Under the pieces are notes generated by a model that did no database searches, had not been told where the DNA came from, and was given only the letters and a program-made list of their open reading frames with translations. DNA of 64,000 nucleotides from Bacillus sp. HMF5848 (GTDB taxonomy: Bacteria; Bacillota; Bacilli; Bacillales; HMF5848): contig NZ_RWIV01000001.1 in NCBI RefSeq assembly GCF_003944835.1, positions 1,341,501-1,405,500 on the forward strand, read 5' to 3'. Made by a program: the position numbers and the translations under genes. Of this stretch, positions 26,071 to 35,247 are shown piece after piece. Each line of letters starts with the position of its first letter. Within the stretch, counting starts at the first letter, position 1.

Positions 26071-26983
26071 TTTTGGCAAAACTCTTGACGTTGTTGGCGA
26101 TGGCGTTAAAAATGTTGGAGAAGTAGCACATAAATCTTTGGAAAATTTCCATAAGAATTATGTGTCTAAAATTACTCCTAAGGATGGAAAGTTCGGAGAT
26201 GCAACGAAGTTTGTGGCAGAAATGGTTCCTGGTGTTTCGGAATACAATGCAGCCCGCGAAGGAGATTGGCAAGCTTTTGCTATAGCGGCTAGTATTGATA
26301 TTGCGTTGATAGGTGTAACTGTTGCGACTGCTGGCTTAGCAACTGGTGCAGCTGTTGGCGTGAAGGCAGGAACAGAACTTGGAAAAAATGCGGTGAAAAC
26401 AGTTATGAGAGAAGGAACTGAAGTTGTTGCAGAAAAAACAGTTCATGAAGGTGTCGAAGCGGCAACTAAGAAAGCGGTTAAAGAAGGCACTGAAGAAGTA
26501 GCTGTAAAAACTGTTAAAGAAACTGGTGAGTTAGTAGTTAAGAAGACAACTGAAGTCGGACAAGCTATTGATAAAACCCGATTCTCAGAATACTTGAATC
26601 AGATTGAAAAAATCACGGATCGAGTTATTCCAAAGAACCAGAAAGAGTTAATTGACAGGAATATTAAGGATAATGATTATTTCAAACTTTCCCCAAAAGA
26701 AACAGCAGAACGTCGCCAAGAATTTAACAAAGTTAAGAATACGTTAATAGGTGAGTGGGAGAGAAATACTGGAGAGAAGTGGCCAATTTATGATAAAGAT
26801 GTGTTGGATGACGCAGGAAATGTTCTTAGGAAAGCAGAGCAGCGACATGATGCACACCACGTAATTGAAAATTCAGTTAAGGGTCCGCATGAGTGGTGGA
26901 ATATTGTTCCTGCAAAATTTCCAAATGAACATCAAGGTGGAATCCATGCAGCTGAATCACTTTCCAAAAAAATATTCGGGTAG
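26060..26983 (+). CDS. Polymorphic toxin-like protein with C-terminal HNH-type nuclease domain
   Basis: A 307-residue protein in three parts: an N-terminal region (1-75) with MVPGVSEYNAAREGDW, a hydrophobic Gly/Ala stretch (75-120) then Lys/Glu-rich helical repeats to 170, and a C-terminal domain with EWERNTGEKWP, DAHHVIENSVKGPHEWWNIVP and NEHQGGIHA. The His/Asn spacing of the last part fits the HNH/EndoVII-fold nucleases found at the ends of polymorphic toxins. An SMI1-like immunity gene follows 12 bases later. ATG 26060 is favoured by AAGGGAG spacing; ATG 26057 is possible. Confidence 0.75.
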   Translation: MGIDFGKTLDVVGDGVKNVGEVAHKSLENFHKNYVSKITPKDGKFGDATKFVAEMVPGVSEYNAAREGDWQAFAIAASIDIALIGVTVATAGLATGAAVGVKAGTELGKNAVKTVMREGTEVVAEKTVHEGVEAATKKAVKEGTEEVAVKTVKETGELVVKKTTEVGQAIDKTRFSEYLNQIEKITDRVIPKNQKELIDRNIKDNDYFKLSPKETAERRQEFNKVKNTLIGEWERNTGEKWPIYDKDVLDDAGNVLRKAEQRHDAHHVIENSVKGPHEWWNIVPAKFPNEHQGGIHAAESLSKKIFG

Positions 26984-26995
26984 GAGAGAATTGAA

Positions 26996-27418
26996 ATGTT
27001 TGAAAACATTCAAAAAAATAAAAACAACACATTTTATTCAGTGTCGGTTGAAAAGCTGAAAGAGCAAGAAGATAAAATAGGTATCATTTTACCAGAATTA
27101 TTTCGTAAATTCTTATTAGAAATAGGTTATGGTTTCTTGGAAACTAAAAACGGCAATATTAATCGTATTATGGATCCTAAAAGCATTGCTGAGTTTAGAA
27201 ATAAAGATGGTCAATTTTTCAACTGTCAGGATATAGAAATATACAACGAGTTTGATAATGATAAACTCGTGTTCTTTGAAAGTAATGAAACGGCATATTT
27301 TTCAATAGGTTTTTCAAAAGAAAATTATGGACAAATATATTATTACGATAAAAAGATTGCCAACAATCTTCAAGAGTTTTTATTAGATTATTCAAAGGAT
27401 GAAAGATACTTTGAATAG
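26996..27418 (+). CDS. SMI1/KNR4-family immunity protein
   Basis: A 140-residue protein with the SMI1/KNR4 signature IILPELFRKFLLEIGYGFLE near residue 30, followed by INRIMDPKSIAEF and a C-terminal LQEFLLDYSKDERYF. In Bacilli this superfamily is a common immunity partner of nuclease toxins. AGGAGAG lies just before the ATG and the toxin gene ends 12 bases upstream, so a toxin-immunity pairing is likely. Confidence 0.85.
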   Translation: MFENIQKNKNNTFYSVSVEKLKEQEDKIGIILPELFRKFLLEIGYGFLETKNGNINRIMDPKSIAEFRNKDGQFFNCQDIEIYNEFDNDKLVFFESNETAYFSIGFSKENYGQIYYYDKKIANNLQEFLLDYSKDERYFE

Positions 27419-28502
27419 CGTGATATTAAAGTATGATGATAGCAAGTCTTTAAGTGGACCATAATTTACAATTTCACAGAACTCACCCCTGGGTAAAAAT
27501 GGGATAATTTAACCTCTGAATTGTTATTTAAGAAAACGTTTCGCTAACATAACTTATGATGCATGTGGATTGCTGTGTTGCTAAAATTACGTTATATAAT
27601 AGCAGATGGTAACGGAACAACTAATTTGCTGCGTAGTACAACCTTACTATCCAACAAGCTAGCGCTCTCGGATGTTCATATGCCTAGTCTACATTAATAA
27701 TAAGGAGAATCAGGCTTCTCCATTATTAAACTTATATTAGCAAATGTCTAATCATTAGATAGTAAATTTTGCCGCACATTCTGGAAATATGGTGCATTTT
27801 CGTAGCTGTAATCACTCCCTCTTCTTTTTATTTCAGAGACACTTAGGGTCTATATATACAAAAGGCCAAGCACACTGCTAGCACTTTGTTACTTTATCCT
27901 AGTGGGGGATAGGTTCGTGAAATCCTTCCTCGCCGCCTGTGATGGCCCGAAGCATGTCTTTGACTGAAACATCCATAAACAGCTGCAAAGTAGAACGACG
28001 ACAAAGATAGTCATGTGATAGTGAGATGAAACATCTTGGTTGAATATATTTAAACTGACATTCTAGTAAAATATATATTTCTAGTAGCATAATTCATTAG
28101 TAGTCTCTTCAGTGTTGTAAAAGGTGTGATGATATATCTCTTGGGTAAGAGTTAGTTAACAGGTGTCAAACGGGCGAATATCTATTTCCATTTCGATACT
28201 ACAGGTGGCCCCAGAGTTTTGTGCAGTTCTCTGTCAGCATCAGTATACAGTCGTTAAGGGAATTACTAAATTATACCTTATTTGATTGGGTGTGCAATAT
28301 GTGTTGGATTTAATAAGTTTGACTTGCGTCCATGGATACTTCCATGGACGCTTTTTTATATTTTTAGTTAAAATTTTAATTATATCAAAAAAACAAGTTG
28401 ATAAACGGAAAACACCGTGAACATTTTGTGTCAAAATAATATTATTTTGAAAAAAAACCCCCACTTTTTAAAAACCCCAATTTTAAATTTATTACTATTA
28501 AA
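27419..28502. other. Gene-poor segment with two orphan hairpins
   Basis: No convincing gene is visible in 1.1 kb. AATAATAAGGAGAA (27696-27709) pairs with TTCTCC-A-TTATT (27716-27727), a possible bidirectional terminator. The short open frames on the minus strand at 27899-28090 and 28240-28464 lack binding sites. This looks like eroded DNA between two modules of the island. Confidence 0.5.
28326..28358 (+). terminator. Strong orphan terminator
   Basis: GCGTCCATGGA (28326-28336) pairs perfectly with TCCATGGACGC (28341-28351) and is followed by TTTTTT. No intact gene lies upstream, so it probably marks the end of a lost gene. Confidence 0.8.
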
Positions 28503-28520
28503 TTAACAAGCGCTTGTTAA
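28503..28520. promoter_or_regulatory. Perfect 18-bp palindrome upstream of the recombinase operon
   Basis: TTAACAAGCGCTTGTTAA is a perfect palindrome 27 bases upstream of the first small gene of the recombinase operon. Its size and position fit the operator of a dimeric repressor. No dedicated regulator gene is adjacent. Confidence 0.6.
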
Positions 28521-28547
28521 ATAAAAATAATCAAGAGGAGAGACTGT

Positions 28548-28631
28548 ATGAAGATAGCACAACAAAAGCCATCAGTAAAAATTCGCAATTGTAATCAGAA
28601 GAAAATTAAAAAGTACAAGTCGGGACTGTAG
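28548..28631 (+). CDS. Very small basic ORF (27 aa)
   Basis: A 27-residue, strongly basic product (MKIAQQKPSVKIRNCNQKKI start) preceded by AGGAGAG at good spacing. It is the first of four tiny genes reading into the serine recombinase pair, behind the palindrome at 28503. Function unknown; it could be a leader peptide. Confidence 0.45.
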   Translation: MKIAQQKPSVKIRNCNQKKIKKYKSGL

Positions 28632-28640
28632 GTGTCAAAT

Positions 28641-28778
28641 ATGGTAAAGAAAAAAACAGAGGTTGAGAACATCAATTGGATTAGACGTTTGGAACAACAC
28701 AGTACCCAGCATGGTGTATCAAAAGAATGTCTGAAAAGTTATATACGACATATGTCTCAGTTAGGGGGATTGGAATGA
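28641..28778 (+). CDS. Small hypothetical protein (45 aa)
   Basis: The 45-residue product is basic and helical (INWIRRLEQHSTQHGVSKEC in the middle). AGGTG lies eight bases upstream of the ATG, and the stop overlaps the next start as ATGA. The tight coupling with neighbours supports a real gene. Function unknown. Confidence 0.5.
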   Translation: MVKKKTEVENINWIRRLEQHSTQHGVSKECLKSYIRHMSQLGGLE

Positions 28779-28906
28779 GTAATAGAATAATAGAATCGGG
28801 CCTTCCAGGTCATCGTACATTTGCGGTGGCGATTAGAAGGCCAGATGTAAGGCAAGGAATAAATATACAAATGGAATTTGATTTGGATAAAGCTCAAATA
28901 CAATAG
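28775..28906 (+). CDS. Small hypothetical protein (43 aa)
   Basis: The 43-residue product begins MSNRIIESGLPGHRTFAVAI and ends in an acidic FDLDKAQIQ tail. The ATG overlaps the preceding stop (ATGA) and has GGGGGA upstream. It belongs to the same small-gene run ahead of the recombinases. Function unknown. Confidence 0.5.
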   Translation: MSNRIIESGLPGHRTFAVAIRRPDVRQGINIQMEFDLDKAQIQ

Positions 28907-28958
28907 GTATAAATCACTTTCCTCCAGTCAATCATGGAATTGATTGGAGGTGGTTGTA

Positions 28959-29135
28959 ATGAAGAAAAGGAAAACCAAAATACAGTTCACCGATAAGAAC
29001 AACAAAATTGGAGATGTATGGTTAGAAAGATTACTAGAACGGGCAATATTGGAGAAACTTAACATACCAATTGAGTTGCAAGGGGCTATTTTAAGTCAGA
29101 AGCACAAAAAACAGGGAGAGATGGATTATGAATAA
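28959..29135 (+). CDS. Small hypothetical protein upstream of the recombinases (58 aa)
   Basis: The 58-residue basic protein (MKKRKTKIQFTDKNNKIGDV start, then WLERLLERAILEKL) has a strong GGAGGTGG binding site. ATG 28959 is used instead of the longer frame from 28944, which starts inside that site. It overlaps the first recombinase gene by eight bases, so translation is coupled. It may be a recombination accessory factor, but that is guesswork. Confidence 0.55.
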   Translation: MKKRKTKIQFTDKNNKIGDVWLERLLERAILEKLNIPIELQGAILSQKHKKQGEMDYE

Positions 29136-30543
29136 TGAAATAAAAAACGTAATACAAAAGTATGATGTGTTTCATCGGAGAGTCAGTACACAGCAACAAA
29201 GTCTTGAAATGCAAATGACAGCAGACGAAGAGTACCGAATGACCCTTGATGAAAGTGAGTATGTAGAATTTAACGAACTTGGAATTTCGTCAAATAAGGT
29301 TCCTCTATCAAAAAGAGATAAAATGCGGGAAATTATAAAAATGATTCAATCAGGGTCAGTAAAAACTATATATACTTACGACCGTACACGACTAACTAGA
29401 AATTTCTATGAGTATTTGGAACTTGTAGACTTGTTCCTAATGAATGATATCAATGTAGTGTTTACAACTAATGATTCATATTATCCGCCATTTAGTTCAA
29501 ATCCTTATACAGAAGGGTTCAATGGAGTTCTCATTGAAGAAGAGGGGAAGGCAATTGCAAGAAGGATGAGTGACGTGAACAAAAGGGTACCACCTAAGAA
29601 ATATGGATATAACACTATAAAACATGCAAATCATAAAGAGTATAAATTAGATAGCAGAAAACAATTGTTGTTTGGGTTGTTTGAAAGTGCTCAGAACATT
29701 ATTAATACAGAAGAGTTTCTTAAGTTGTTACACGAATATAAAACAACAAAGTTAAAAAAAGATCCTATCCAGATAATTAATATCTTAACAGATGCGTTCT
29801 ATGCGGGGCATGAAAAGGTAGGGAAAAAGTATAATCAATTAACGTATGTAGAACCAGTTGTTTCGATAGATGCGTTCGAACGTATACAAAAAGTTATAGG
29901 GCCGTATGTAAAACAACTTAATAAGGACTTACAGGGACGAGTCGATGAAGACGTATTAAGGCCTCGTTGTGGTGAATGCCAAAAAGAAATGCGTTACGTG
30001 AAGAACAAAGTTGGTGGTTCAGGTAGTTATAGTTGCAGTAACAAACATAAGAAGGTCTCGATTAGTGTCGATGACTATAACGAGTTATTATTTAATCGCA
30101 CTTTAGATGTTTTGAAATCACTTGACCAAGACAAGCTACGAGAGCTAGCTAATAAAATGTTATGTGACCTTATGAGAGATCATCGAAACAGTGCGGAGCA
30201 ACTACACAAGAAAATCATGAAAACAGAAGAGCAACTAACTTGTATGTCACCTAATATGTTCATAGAGGGTAAGTATGAACCAATACTTTTCAAATTGAAT
30301 GACTTAAAAAAAGATCGAAAAGAAATAAATGATAAGATCCTATTTCTAGAATACTACCAAAGTAATATTGGCCAGCTGGTTACGGGATTGGACCTCATTA
30401 GGTTGGTCTCAACAAATGATATTCAAAAATATGTTGGAATCCTTGTCGCTAAAACTCTTGTTGATAGTGAATCAATCGTTTTCCATTTTTATTTCTGTGA
30501 CTACGTAAACAAAGATGAGATACGGGAGAGTGTACTCTTATGA
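29128..30543 (+). CDS. Large serine recombinase A
   Basis: A 471-residue large serine recombinase. The resolvase domain (about 10-145) has HRRVSTQQQSLEMQ with the nucleophilic serine, and YTYDRTRLTRNFYEYLELV with the catalytic Asp/Arg residues. A recombinase domain follows (150-255), then a zinc ribbon (RCGECQ near 285 and YSCSN near 300) and a coiled coil. Its gene overlaps the next recombinase by four bases. The tandem pair recalls ccrA-ccrB of staphylococcal cassette chromosomes, although sequence relation cannot be judged here. Confidence 0.9.
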   Translation: MNNEIKNVIQKYDVFHRRVSTQQQSLEMQMTADEEYRMTLDESEYVEFNELGISSNKVPLSKRDKMREIIKMIQSGSVKTIYTYDRTRLTRNFYEYLELVDLFLMNDINVVFTTNDSYYPPFSSNPYTEGFNGVLIEEEGKAIARRMSDVNKRVPPKKYGYNTIKHANHKEYKLDSRKQLLFGLFESAQNIINTEEFLKLLHEYKTTKLKKDPIQIINILTDAFYAGHEKVGKKYNQLTYVEPVVSIDAFERIQKVIGPYVKQLNKDLQGRVDEDVLRPRCGECQKEMRYVKNKVGGSGSYSCSNKHKKVSISVDDYNELLFNRTLDVLKSLDQDKLRELANKMLCDLMRDHRNSAEQLHKKIMKTEEQLTCMSPNMFIEGKYEPILFKLNDLKKDRKEINDKILFLEYYQSNIGQLVTGLDLIRLVSTNDIQKYVGILVAKTLVDSESIVFHFYFCDYVNKDEIRESVLL

Positions 30544-32021
30544 TTGAGAATAAAAAACAGAAAGTTGCTGCAGCGATGATCAGGAGATCCTCTCATAAAC
30601 AAAAAGGAAATGATTCATTTGAAATCCAGCTCAGTCATATTAAAGACTATGCTAAAGCAAAGGGCTTACTGCTCCCTAGTGATAATATCTTTTATGATGA
30701 TGGCGTAAGTGCTTTTAAAAAGAATGCTAACGAACGAAAAGGCTTAAATAAATTGAAGGATGCTATTTTAACCCGAAATATTGACGCAGTCATTTTTTAC
30801 GATTTTTCTAGGATTGATAGAAAAATTTACTCTTTTGTATCCGAGTTTTATAACGATGTTATTGCAAAAAAGCCAGAAATCAAATTTTACACAACAACTA
30901 AATATGATAATTGGACGCCAGCTGATTTTGATGTCAAAATCCATTTAATTGTTGCAAATGGTGAATCCCACAATAAAGCAAGGCATGCAGTTGACAGTCA
31001 AATAAGCGCCTTGGTTAATGAAAATCGGCCAGGTTCAGTTGTCCCATTTGGCTATGATCAGGTTAACAAGAAGCTAGTGCCTAACAAAGATGCACCTATT
31101 GTTCGCTTTATATATCACTTAGCTTCATGGGGACATTCTGTTAAGAAAATTGCACATATATTGAATGATGCTGAAGTACCTTCACCATCAAACAAGCGAT
31201 GGAATGGAAGTACTATTGACGTGATTCTTAAAAATCCGGTTTATCTAGGAACTCTAGAATGGAAATTCCATGGACCAGGTCAAGGTACTAAGAAGTGTCA
31301 GTCAATACAAAATGCACATACACCTATTGTTCCGCACTTTCTAAAAAAAATAATTGATGCTAATCGCACATTTAAAAAAGAATACAGTAAATTAGAGACA
31401 CCTTTTATCTATAGTGGTTTGCTTATCTGCACGAACTGTAGTAATTCATTGTCACATCGCAATGCCTCAACTGGTAAAGGTGAGAACAAATATAGCTACC
31501 TCAAATACTATTGCCATATCTGTAATTATGAGATTGAAGCGATAAGTTTGAATAAATTACTTCTGGACCGAATGGATACGTATTTCGCATTTAACAGCTC
31601 GATAATTCGGGACAAGGCAATTTCGATAATAGATGCTTGCTTGTTTGAACTTTATAAGAATAGAAAAGTTTTACACGATAAACAAAAGCTGATTGAGATA
31701 AATGAAAGCACTATTGCAAACAATCGGTCAAATTTAAACATAGTATTTAAAAATGTCAAAGCTCGTTTAGCTAATCAAATTAAAAGCTTGAATGATAAGA
31801 TATCTGATATTGAACTGCTGAAAGAAGAAAAACAACTAGAATCAATTATTATGCAATTGCAAGACACTGTAATCTTAAATTTATCAAATACGGAACAGAG
31901 GTTATTCACTCTATACAGTATTGACCAAGTATTAATTACAAAGCGAAATGACAACACGATTGATTATGATATTAAGTTCAGACAGAATCCTTTGTCATTA
32001 ATCAATGATAGTACTGGATAA
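30540..32021 (+). CDS. Large serine recombinase B
   Basis: A 493-residue large serine recombinase. The N-terminal catalytic domain has MIRRSSHKQKGNDSFEIQ with the active serine and FYDFSRIDRKIYSFVSEF. A recombinase domain with GYDQVNKKLVPNKDAPIVRFI follows, then a zinc ribbon (ICTNCS, YYCHIC near 290-325) and a C-terminal coiled coil. The ATG overlaps the stop of the first recombinase. Two intact serine recombinases inside a tyrosine-integrase island suggest a second, nested mobile unit. Confidence 0.9.
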   Translation: MIENKKQKVAAAMIRRSSHKQKGNDSFEIQLSHIKDYAKAKGLLLPSDNIFYDDGVSAFKKNANERKGLNKLKDAILTRNIDAVIFYDFSRIDRKIYSFVSEFYNDVIAKKPEIKFYTTTKYDNWTPADFDVKIHLIVANGESHNKARHAVDSQISALVNENRPGSVVPFGYDQVNKKLVPNKDAPIVRFIYHLASWGHSVKKIAHILNDAEVPSPSNKRWNGSTIDVILKNPVYLGTLEWKFHGPGQGTKKCQSIQNAHTPIVPHFLKKIIDANRTFKKEYSKLETPFIYSGLLICTNCSNSLSHRNASTGKGENKYSYLKYYCHICNYEIEAISLNKLLLDRMDTYFAFNSSIIRDKAISIIDACLFELYKNRKVLHDKQKLIEINESTIANNRSNLNIVFKNVKARLANQIKSLNDKISDIELLKEEKQLESIIMQLQDTVILNLSNTEQRLFTLYSIDQVLITKRNDNTIDYDIKFRQNPLSLINDSTG

Positions 32022-32045
32022 AAAATCGAAAATATAAATTGAATG

Positions 32046-32222
32046 TTGGATGCAAAATCGAAACTGCTTAAACGATACTGAAGGTAGTGTTGCATCAGAT
32101 AGTGGAATAGCCTTGATATAGGGCTATTTCACTGACCAAATTTCGATTTAATATCTATAAAGGGATACCTTCATGGATACAAAATCGAGATTACAAAAAC
32201 ATTATGGACACAAAATCGAAAA
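32046..32222. repeat. Repeated TGGATNCAAAATCGAAA motifs downstream of the recombinases
   Basis: TGGATGCAAAATCGAAA (32047-32063), TGGATACAAAATCGAGA (32174-32190) and TGGACACAAAATCGAAA (32205-32221) are direct copies. AATCGAAAATATA recurs at 32026, and an inverted AAATTTCGATTT lies at 32139-32150. They cluster just after the second recombinase stop and may be recombinase or regulator binding sites. Confidence 0.6.
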
Positions 32223-32263
32223 TATATACATTAATGGGGGAAATAGACGCGGAAATTAAAAGC

Positions 32264-32334
32264 CCAGGCGAATACCTGGTTTTTGCGCTAAGAGCAGTTG
32301 CAAGGAGTGTTGATAGAGACGACACTCTTCTTTT
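32264..32334 (+). terminator. Two terminator-like hairpins before cas3
   Basis: CCAGG (32264-32268) with CCTGG (32275-32279) is followed by TTTTT. GAGTGT (32305-32310) with ACACTC (32322-32327) is followed by TTCTTTTA. They separate the recombinase operon from the cas operon. The remainder of 32022-32637 shows no gene. Confidence 0.55.
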
Positions 32335-32637
32335 ATGTATTTTGGTAGAGGTGGCTCCTTTTTTATGATTGGGTTATGTTTCACCTTTGTATATTGCTTC
32401 TGTCCATCTTCTATGAGTGTTATTATAAGCGTTGCTGTGTGAGTATTAGTACTTTGATAATTTATCCTAATGGACCAGGTTTCCCCTATACAAGGAAAAT
32501 TATGAACTTACTTAGAAATATTAGGAAAATCATTGACTTTATTCCAGTTAAATTCCAGAATAGTAATTAATAGTCATAATGTCCTAGTTTAGATAAAGCG
32601 TAATTTATTTAACGTAAAGATTAGGAAGGTAATAGAA

Positions 32638-35070
32638 ATGACAAATATTGCACATATTCGGAAAATTGATAAACAGATTCAAACTATTGAAGAACATTTA
32701 TTAGAAGTAAAGGAGCTTGCGGAGAGTTTTGGTGACAAAATTGGTGTAAGGCATATTGCGGGATTAGCTGGCATGCTGCATGATATGGGTAAATATACCA
32801 AAGAGTTTTCTAATTACATAAAGGCAGCTGTCTTTCATCCAGAAACAGCTCCCGCTCGTGGCACAGTTGATCATTCCACTGCTGGCGGAAAACTATTATA
32901 TGACTTATACCACACGAAAAACATAAAAGAAATTCCTGCAAGATTAGCAGAGATTGTTGGAAATGCTATTATCTCACATCATTCTTATTTAAAAGATTTC
33001 TTAAATGAAAACTTGGAATCCCCCTATTTAAAAAGAGTTCAGAAGAGTGACCTAGAAGAGTATCCTCGAACAAAAGCAATGTTTTTTAAATCAGTAATCA
33101 GTGAAGCCGACTTTGCAGATTACGTCGAAAAAGCAACAAAAGAGTTAAAAATATTCCTTGAAAAAGATAAAACAAAAACGACTGAGCAAAAATGTATGTT
33201 TTTAACCAAATTCATTTTTAGCGCACTAATTGATGCTGACCGAACAAATACAAGATTATTTGAAGAAAATAAGTCGCATATCCCTCCAGATAACCGCAAA
33301 CAGTTATTCAAGTCTTATTATGAAAAATTAATGAAGAAAAACAATTCTTTTCTAAATCATAAAGATGCAAACACGCCAATTAATGTGCTGCGCAGAAAAA
33401 TGTCTGAGCACTGCGAGGTATTTGCAAAGAAGCCCTCGGGAATTTATACATTATCCATCCCCACTGGTGGAGGAAAAACATTAGCGAGCTTGCGATATGC
33501 ACTCAAACATGCTCAAGAATTTAATAAGAAACAGATTATTTATGTGGTTCCTTTTACAACGATTATTGAACAAAATGCCGAGGAAGTCAGAAAAATATTA
33601 AAGGATGATGGAAATGTTTTGGAGCATCATTCTAACGTAATTATAGATATTGATGAAAATGATGAAGATGAAAACCATGATGGCATTATGTGTATTAAGG
33701 AAAAATTAAAGTTAGCAAAAGATAATTGGGATTCTCCTATTATTTTTACCACAATGGTCCAATTTTTAGATACGTTTTATGCCAAAGGTAGTCGGAATAT
33801 TAGAAGGCTACATAATTTAAGTGAAGCAGTAATTATATTTGATGAGGTTCAAAAAGTGCCGGTATCTTGTATTTCCTTATTTAATAGTGCGCTCAACTTT
33901 TTAAAAACATATGGAAACAGTAGCATTGTGTTATGCACGGCAACACAACCAGCGCTTGATTTTGTAGAGTATCAATTAGAAATATCACCAGAAGCAGAGA
34001 TGATCGAGAACATTGACGATGTTATCACTTCGTTTAAGCGAGTAGAAATTATTGATAGAGCAACCCAAGAATCATTTAATAATGACAGATTGGCTGTTTT
34101 TGTTGAAGAACAACTAGAAACAAGAAACAGTATTTTAATCATATTGAATACAAAGGCGGTTGTAAAAGATTTATTTGAAAAATTATCTTCCCAGCTAGCT
34201 GGGATTCCAATATATCACTTAAGCACTTCGATGTGTGCCGCACATCGAAACAAAATTATTGAAGAAGTAAGAATTCGCTTGAAGAATAAGGATCCAATCA
34301 TTTGTATTAGTACGCAATTAATTGAAGCAGGTGTAGATGTTAGTTTTTCATGTGTTATTCGTTCACTTGCTGGTTTGGATTCCATTGCGCAGGCTGCGGG
34401 TCGTTGCAATCGTCATGGGGAATTAGAGATTGGAAGAGTATATATTATTGACCATGAGGAGGAAAAGTTAAGTAAATTAAGAGAGATTGAAGTGGGGAAA
34501 CAACTAACTAAAATAATCTTAAAAGATTTGCAAATGGATCCATGTAGTCATGGTGGACATTTACTATCTCAAGATGCGATGAGAAATTATTTTCAAGGAT
34601 ACTATAATGGGCTTTCAACCCGCTCAAATTATTACGTGAAAAAATTAGATAACTATCAAACGAATCTACTAATGCAAAAACGATCTGAAAATAATTATTG
34701 TAAAGCTTACAGGCATCAAAATAAAAAAGAATTGCCGTTATTTCTTGCTAATAGTTACGGAACAGCTGCTCAGTATTTTCAAGTTATTGAGCATGAAACC
34801 ACTACTGCCCTTGTTCCATTTGAGGAAGGAGAGGATATTATTGCTGACTTAAATGGTGATGAGACAATCGAGGAACTTGGTAATTTGCTTAAAAGATCTC
34901 AACAATTTAGTGTAAATTTATATAAGCATGAATTGGACGAGCTAGAGCGAAATGGAGGATTAGAAACGGTATTTGATGGGCAAATATTTGTTTTAAAGAA
35001 AGGAGCTTACAACGAAAAGTATGGAGTAGACATAAAGAATGAGAGTGGAGCGGGAGGGTACTTTTTTTGA
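32638..35070 (+). CDS. cas3: Type I-C Cas3 nuclease-helicase
   Basis: An 810-residue HD-DExD/H protein. The N-terminal HD nuclease has MLHDMGKYT (H47-D48 region), DHSTAGG and SHHSY histidines. The SF2 helicase has Walker A PTGGGKT near 275, a DEVQ box at about 402, a CTATQP motif III and a C-terminal QAAGRCNRHGE motif VI. Cas3 is recruited by the I-C Cascade to unwind and degrade target DNA. AGGAAGGT lies just upstream of the ATG, and it leads the cas operon. Confidence 0.96.
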   Translation: MTNIAHIRKIDKQIQTIEEHLLEVKELAESFGDKIGVRHIAGLAGMLHDMGKYTKEFSNYIKAAVFHPETAPARGTVDHSTAGGKLLYDLYHTKNIKEIPARLAEIVGNAIISHHSYLKDFLNENLESPYLKRVQKSDLEEYPRTKAMFFKSVISEADFADYVEKATKELKIFLEKDKTKTTEQKCMFLTKFIFSALIDADRTNTRLFEENKSHIPPDNRKQLFKSYYEKLMKKNNSFLNHKDANTPINVLRRKMSEHCEVFAKKPSGIYTLSIPTGGGKTLASLRYALKHAQEFNKKQIIYVVPFTTIIEQNAEEVRKILKDDGNVLEHHSNVIIDIDENDEDENHDGIMCIKEKLKLAKDNWDSPIIFTTMVQFLDTFYAKGSRNIRRLHNLSEAVIIFDEVQKVPVSCISLFNSALNFLKTYGNSSIVLCTATQPALDFVEYQLEISPEAEMIENIDDVITSFKRVEIIDRATQESFNNDRLAVFVEEQLETRNSILIILNTKAVVKDLFEKLSSQLAGIPIYHLSTSMCAAHRNKIIEEVRIRLKNKDPIICISTQLIEAGVDVSFSCVIRSLAGLDSIAQAAGRCNRHGELEIGRVYIIDHEEEKLSKLREIEVGKQLTKIILKDLQMDPCSHGGHLLSQDAMRNYFQGYYNGLSTRSNYYVKKLDNYQTNLLMQKRSENNYCKAYRHQNKKELPLFLANSYGTAAQYFQVIEHETTTALVPFEEGEDIIADLNGDETIEELGNLLKRSQQFSVNLYKHELDELERNGGLETVFDGQIFVLKKGAYNEKYGVDIKNESGAGGYFF

Positions 35071-35247
35071 AAATAATTTAAAATCTATCTCGATGGTAGG
35101 TACCTATTTAGTTTGAAATATATTTTAACCCGTGCAGTTATCAGCGACTCTTTGGTCTAAGCATCAAAAGAGAGAAGATTATAAATTCATAATCTATGAA
35201 TTAATAATCTAATTAGTTAGAAAAAAGGTGAAATTCGGAGGTGACTT

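Noticed and set aside
27899-28464. Two minus-strand open frames in the gene-poor segment
   Set aside because: No binding sites, odd composition, and one runs through a strong terminator hairpin.
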